DNA of 64,000 nucleotides, taken from assembly GCA_014529385.2 (NCBI GenBank), contig CM043952.1:54330119-54394118 (forward strand), given 5' to 3'. Within the stretch, counting starts at the first letter, position 1. Every line of letters starts with the position of its first letter. The DNA is from Adiantum capillus-veneris. Lineage: Eukaryota > Streptophyta > Polypodiopsida > Polypodiales > Pteridaceae. The translations under genes and the position numbers were made by a program. A model generated the notes under the pieces. It was not told where the DNA came from and did no database searches. It saw nothing but the letters and a program-made list of their open reading frames with translations. Shown piece after piece: positions 60,264 through 64,000 of the stretch.

Positions 60264-63200
60264 GGACTCGCGGCCTGTGGGACACACGAGGAGATTCATG
60301 TCACGGTTTGGAATTGCAATGGAGACCTATGGACACACCCAGAGAGACTTGAGGAGGTGATGAGAGGTCGAGACATCATTCTACTTACAGAGACACACGA
60401 GAGCCCAGAGAGAGGGTTACCACGGATACATGGATTCCAGTGGGAGTCTCTACATCGGGGATGTATGCGCCAGCACACCACTCGCGGCTCAGGAGGAGTG
60501 GCCATACTCTTTAGACAGGGGCTTCACAGCAGACTACAGATTGTTGCCCGGGACCCACAGGCCCGCTACATGTGGATTCGCCTCGAGCTCTCACGAGACA
60601 GGATCGTCTACATTGCCCTTTGCTACTTTGCTCCCACAGGCTCCAGATTCGCCCCTATTGAGCAGGAGTCACCGTACGCATGCCTCACGGAGGAGATTAT
60701 GGAGTACTCCACACTGGGTGAAGTCTTCCTTATGGGAGACTTCAATGCTCGTACGCGCAGTGAGCAGTGTGAGGCATATGACCACGAGGACCCAGAGGCA
60801 CTACACACTCTAGATGAGGAGGCTACTATGAGAGATACAGCAGACAGAGCTCCAGTCACAGCCTACGGACGACATCTACTTCGACGTGGCTCCCAGCACC
60901 GTCTCGTTATTTATAACGGGGATGGTCCAGTGGCCCACCTCAGGGGGCCTAACTTGTATGCCACATGGAGTTGCAGAGGGAGGGGGGAGTACAGTCGACT
61001 ATATTCTGGGACCCAGGGAGGCTACACACCTTATCACATCCTTCACCATTCCACCCATACCCATCGGAGCCGACCACACATACCTCTCTTTCTCCATCAC
61101 CGGAGATACCATCCCACACAACTCCACAGCACACACTCCACACACCACCATCCATTTCACACATGAGCTAGCCTCTCTTTACTCGGCCGAGGTCGAGCAT
61201 GGCCTATACCTCCTCCACCCATCCACACCACTCTCAGTTCTCCCATCACATATCTCTTCCGTTCTCCACACTTCAGCTATTAGCTCTTTTCCACACACCA
61301 CTCACACAGGACGCACCCCCCCCCCCCCCCCCGGGACTATGCCTCAGAACCGCTGGTATGATGATGAGTGCAGAGAGCTATACCGACGCCTCCGTGCACG
61401 GCGAGCCTTAGGAGAGATCACAGAGAGAGAGAGGCCAGACGGCATATGAAGACGCTGACACGCCAAAAGCGGCGAGCATTCGAAGAGGCACAGGAGCTTG
61501 AGCTATACCGCCTATTCATGAGCATGGATAGCGCGACGGCATGGCGCACCCTGCGCGAGCCACGTCCGACTACAGCTATTGAGGATCCACAGATATGGCA
61601 TGATTATGCAGAGCGACTTTATGAGGTGCCAGGGCAGCCTCCTATCCCACAGCCACACGAGCCACGCCCCACGTGCTCCTCCTTCTTTACAGCAGAGATG
61701 GTAGAGAGGGCCATACGCCGCATGCAGCACAGACGATCAGCTGACCATACTGGATTACAGAGTGAGCACATCATTTATGCGGCCTCCACTATAGCCCCGT
61801 TGATTGCACATGTCTTCAACCGGGCTATAGGGGAGGGCTTCCCAGAGGAGTGGACACAGCACACCATAGTGCCTATCCACAAATCTGGCGACACCCTGGA
61901 CCCAGGGAACTACAGGACTATCATGATTGGCCACACGATGGCCAAGCTATATGGAGCAGTACTTGAGGCACAGCTCAGCTGCTACGCAGAGATCGAGGGT
62001 TTACGAGCTCCAGGCCAGGCAGGTTTCAGACGAGCTTTCTCCACCACTGATCACATCTTCGTTCTGCGCTGCCTCATTGATGGAGCAAAGGCGCGGAAGA
62101 AGAGGCTTTACTGCTGCTTTGTGGATTTCCGCAAGGCCTTTGACACAGTCCCACGCGAGAGACTCTTCCAGCGCCTTCACAGCATTGGGGTACCAACAGA
62201 GATGATTTGGGCCATATATGCTCTCTACGAGAGGGTGACGGGTCGAGTTCGTTGCCCAGGCGGTTTTTCAGAGACCATTGCTAGCACCATTGGTGTTAAG
62301 CAAGGATGCCCACTCTCCCCGACACTCTTTGGGCTCTACATCGACAAGATCTCCGACTACATACTGCGAGCAAGAGGAGAGGGGAGCGACTTGGCAGGTA
62401 CTCCGGTCCACATCATGTTATATGCTGATGATATTGTGTTGATTTCAGAGTCACCCGAGGGCTTGCAACGCCATCTTGAGGCCTTGGACGAATTCAGCAC
62501 ACACAGGGGGTTGACTATGAACCTTGGCAAAACCAAGGTTATGATCTTTCACACATCCAGTGCAGTGAGGAGCGCTGCCACCTTCACAGCAGCAGGAGGA
62601 CAGGTTGATGTAGTCACCTCCTATGTCTACCTTGGCATCACATTCACCAACCTACCAGGACCCTTCACTATGAGGCAGGCTGCTGCTGACAGGCTCACCC
62701 AAGGATATGCAGCTCTGGCCATGCTAGAGCGGAGATGCCACCAGGCACACTTTCAGGAGCCCCGTACGAAGGGGTGGCTTTTCGACACCTTAGTCACCCC
62801 AGCCTTGATGTACTCGGCGGCAGTATGGGCACCAGGATTGACAGCTAACCAGTGGACACAGCTTGAGAGGCCACAGGTATGTATGATCTCACGCTTGCTC
62901 CGCAGTAAGAAGACAGTGCCACATGACATTATTCGAGCCGAGCTCAGCACACCACCTATGGTTGTAGAGGCACTATTCCAGACAGTCTGCTTCATCCAGA
63001 GAATGAGAGAGCTACCTCCTGACAGACTTACTCGTAGAGCATTTGAGGCAGCTATACAGCTATCAGAGAGTGGGCATGAGAGAGCATGGTACTCACAGGT
63101 CAGAGCATGGTTTGAGGGACACGGTCTTGACATGGAAAGCCTACCACCATTCCAGTACGACCCCCACTCACCATATGTTCACCTCTCTCGCAGTGAGAGG

Positions 63201-63993
63201 AACTTGGTATTGAGACAGGATCTGTGGCAGCTATACACTAGGAGAGTCTGGGAGTCACCTGGCTTGGGGACAAGGATGTTAGATTACAGAGACCAGTTTC
63301 TCACCATATTGTCTGGGGGGGTTCATACAGAGACCACGCTACATGGACACATATATGCCACATAGCTCACGGGTGGCGATTGGTCAGCTGAGAGTGGCTT
63401 CACACAGGTTAGAGATTGAGATCGGGAGACATACTGGTGTTCCCAGGGAGGAGCGAGTCTGCAGAGCCTGCACAGAGGAGGTGAAGAGTGAGGAGCACTT
63501 TGTATGTAGATGCAGAGCATACACTGAGATCAGAGGCAGGTACGAGGCCTTATTCAGAGGACAGCCCACTCTCCGAGAGATCATGGACTCTCGAGATCAG
63601 AGACAGCTCAGACGTTTCTTACTAGAGATACAAAGCCATCAGGACACACTACTACAGCCACACACAGCTACACAGACAGAGGGGAGACAGTCGCAGCTCA
63701 CAGACTTCTTTCAGAGGATTTCCGCCCCTCCCCCACCAGACACTCAGAGGGGAGTGACACTCCCACAGGCGGAGGTGAGCCGAGCTAGACGACGACCACG
63801 AGTCACACGCTACAGGGGCGTGAGCTCCCACCGCCGACAGATCGAGGAGATCCGAGCCCGGGAGTGCCGTGCCACTGAGGAGCGAGTGGCTCAGATGAGG
63901 GCCGACCCGACAGCTTTCATCCGGGTAGCCTTGGCACCAGACCCGCCCATGTACCACATCTTACATCCCCCCATTAGTACAGGATGGAGCTAG
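60264..63993 (+). CDS. mLINE-7 ORF2 (endonuclease, reverse transcriptase, CCHC), frameshifted at runs
   Basis: ORF2 opens directly after the ORF1 stop in the same frame. The first AUG (60360) lies after the catalytic WNCNG, so it is probably made by readthrough. Endonuclease: VTVWNCNGDLWTH near 60300, ILLTETHES near 60375, GDFNART near 60737, GGSTVDYILGPREA near 60988, IGADHTYLSFS near 61068. The linker carries NRWYDDECRELYRRL near 61348. RT: NYRTIMIGHTMAKLYGA near 61911, GQAGFRRAFSTTDHIF near 62013, FVDFRKAFDTVPRERL near 62118, GVKQGCPLSPTLFGLYIDK near 62292 and YADDIVLISESPEG near 62421. The C-terminal CCHC, CRACTEEVKSEEHFVCRC, lies near 63460-63513. A basic tail ends at TAG 63991. Single-base shifts occur near 60948 (G run), 61430 (GA run) and 63312 (G run). 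Clade unresolved. Confidence 0.88.
61316..61332 (+). repeat. 17-base poly(C) tract in mLINE-7 ORF2
   Basis: Encodes a proline run in the endonuclease-RT linker and is a likely place for length errors or frame slippage. Confidence 0.95.
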
Positions 63994-64000
63994 ATAGCTT

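Overview
This is a stretch of plant nuclear DNA that is almost entirely transposable elements, and it contains pieces of one spliced host gene. The plant assignment rests on chromodomain Ty3/gypsy elements, a poly(A)-tailed plant-type L1, GT-AG spliced exons of a plant-style 2-oxoglutarate/Fe(II) oxygenase, and decay at CAG (CHG) sites. Very long introns and dense nested elements suggest a large genome, perhaps a fern, lycophyte or gymnosperm. The lineage cannot be fixed from the sequence.

Host gene (minus strand). Six short exons at 42337-42442, 35848-35918, 1333-1433, 1013-1108, 861-928 and 668-716 join in phase into one continuous oxygenase segment. The intron between the Fe-ligand exon (35848-35918) and the next exon (1333-1433) is about 34.4 kb. 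It holds most of the elements described below. The preceding intron (about 6.4 kb) holds a complete L1 insertion.

Ty3/gypsy elements. Gyp-B (12677-21097) has two 1471-bp LTRs and a 5-bp target duplication. It is inserted in the chromodomain region of its relative Gyp-A (6679-23001), which itself sits in an older decayed minus-strand element (Gyp-E). Gyp-C (48476-54224, minus) lies in the 3' UTR of a LINE copy. Two LTR remnants lie at about 1946-2245 and 5388-6080. Divergent LTR families share one short module, ATACCGAAAGGGGCGCC.

LINEs. A classic L1 with a poly(A) tail and 12-bp target duplication occupies 36312-41927. A different LINE family, here called mLINE, has seven copies: 2295-4418 (+), 23391-29178 (-), 29229-34153 (-), 45327-48475 plus 54225-54476 (+, 5' end inverted), 54555-55919 (+, 5' end inverted), 56055-58813 (+) and 58896-64000 (+, nearly intact). 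Every mLINE copy is bounded by long (CT)n/(GA)n tracts, and its own 3' tail is (CT)n rather than poly(A). Several copies are joined head to tail through such tracts. ORF1 (coiled coil plus L1 ORF1p-like C-terminal domain) and ORF2 (AP-type endonuclease, reverse transcriptase, CCHC) share one reading frame and are separated by a single stop codon. In three copies that stop is UGA followed by CGG, a known plant readthrough context. No AUG precedes the endonuclease active-site motif of ORF2. These features make mLINE a candidate microsatellite-targeting LINE that makes its replicase by stop-codon readthrough.

The rest (4462-5040, 34393-35847 and 41940-45275 outside the exon) shows no recognisable gene beyond small repeats.
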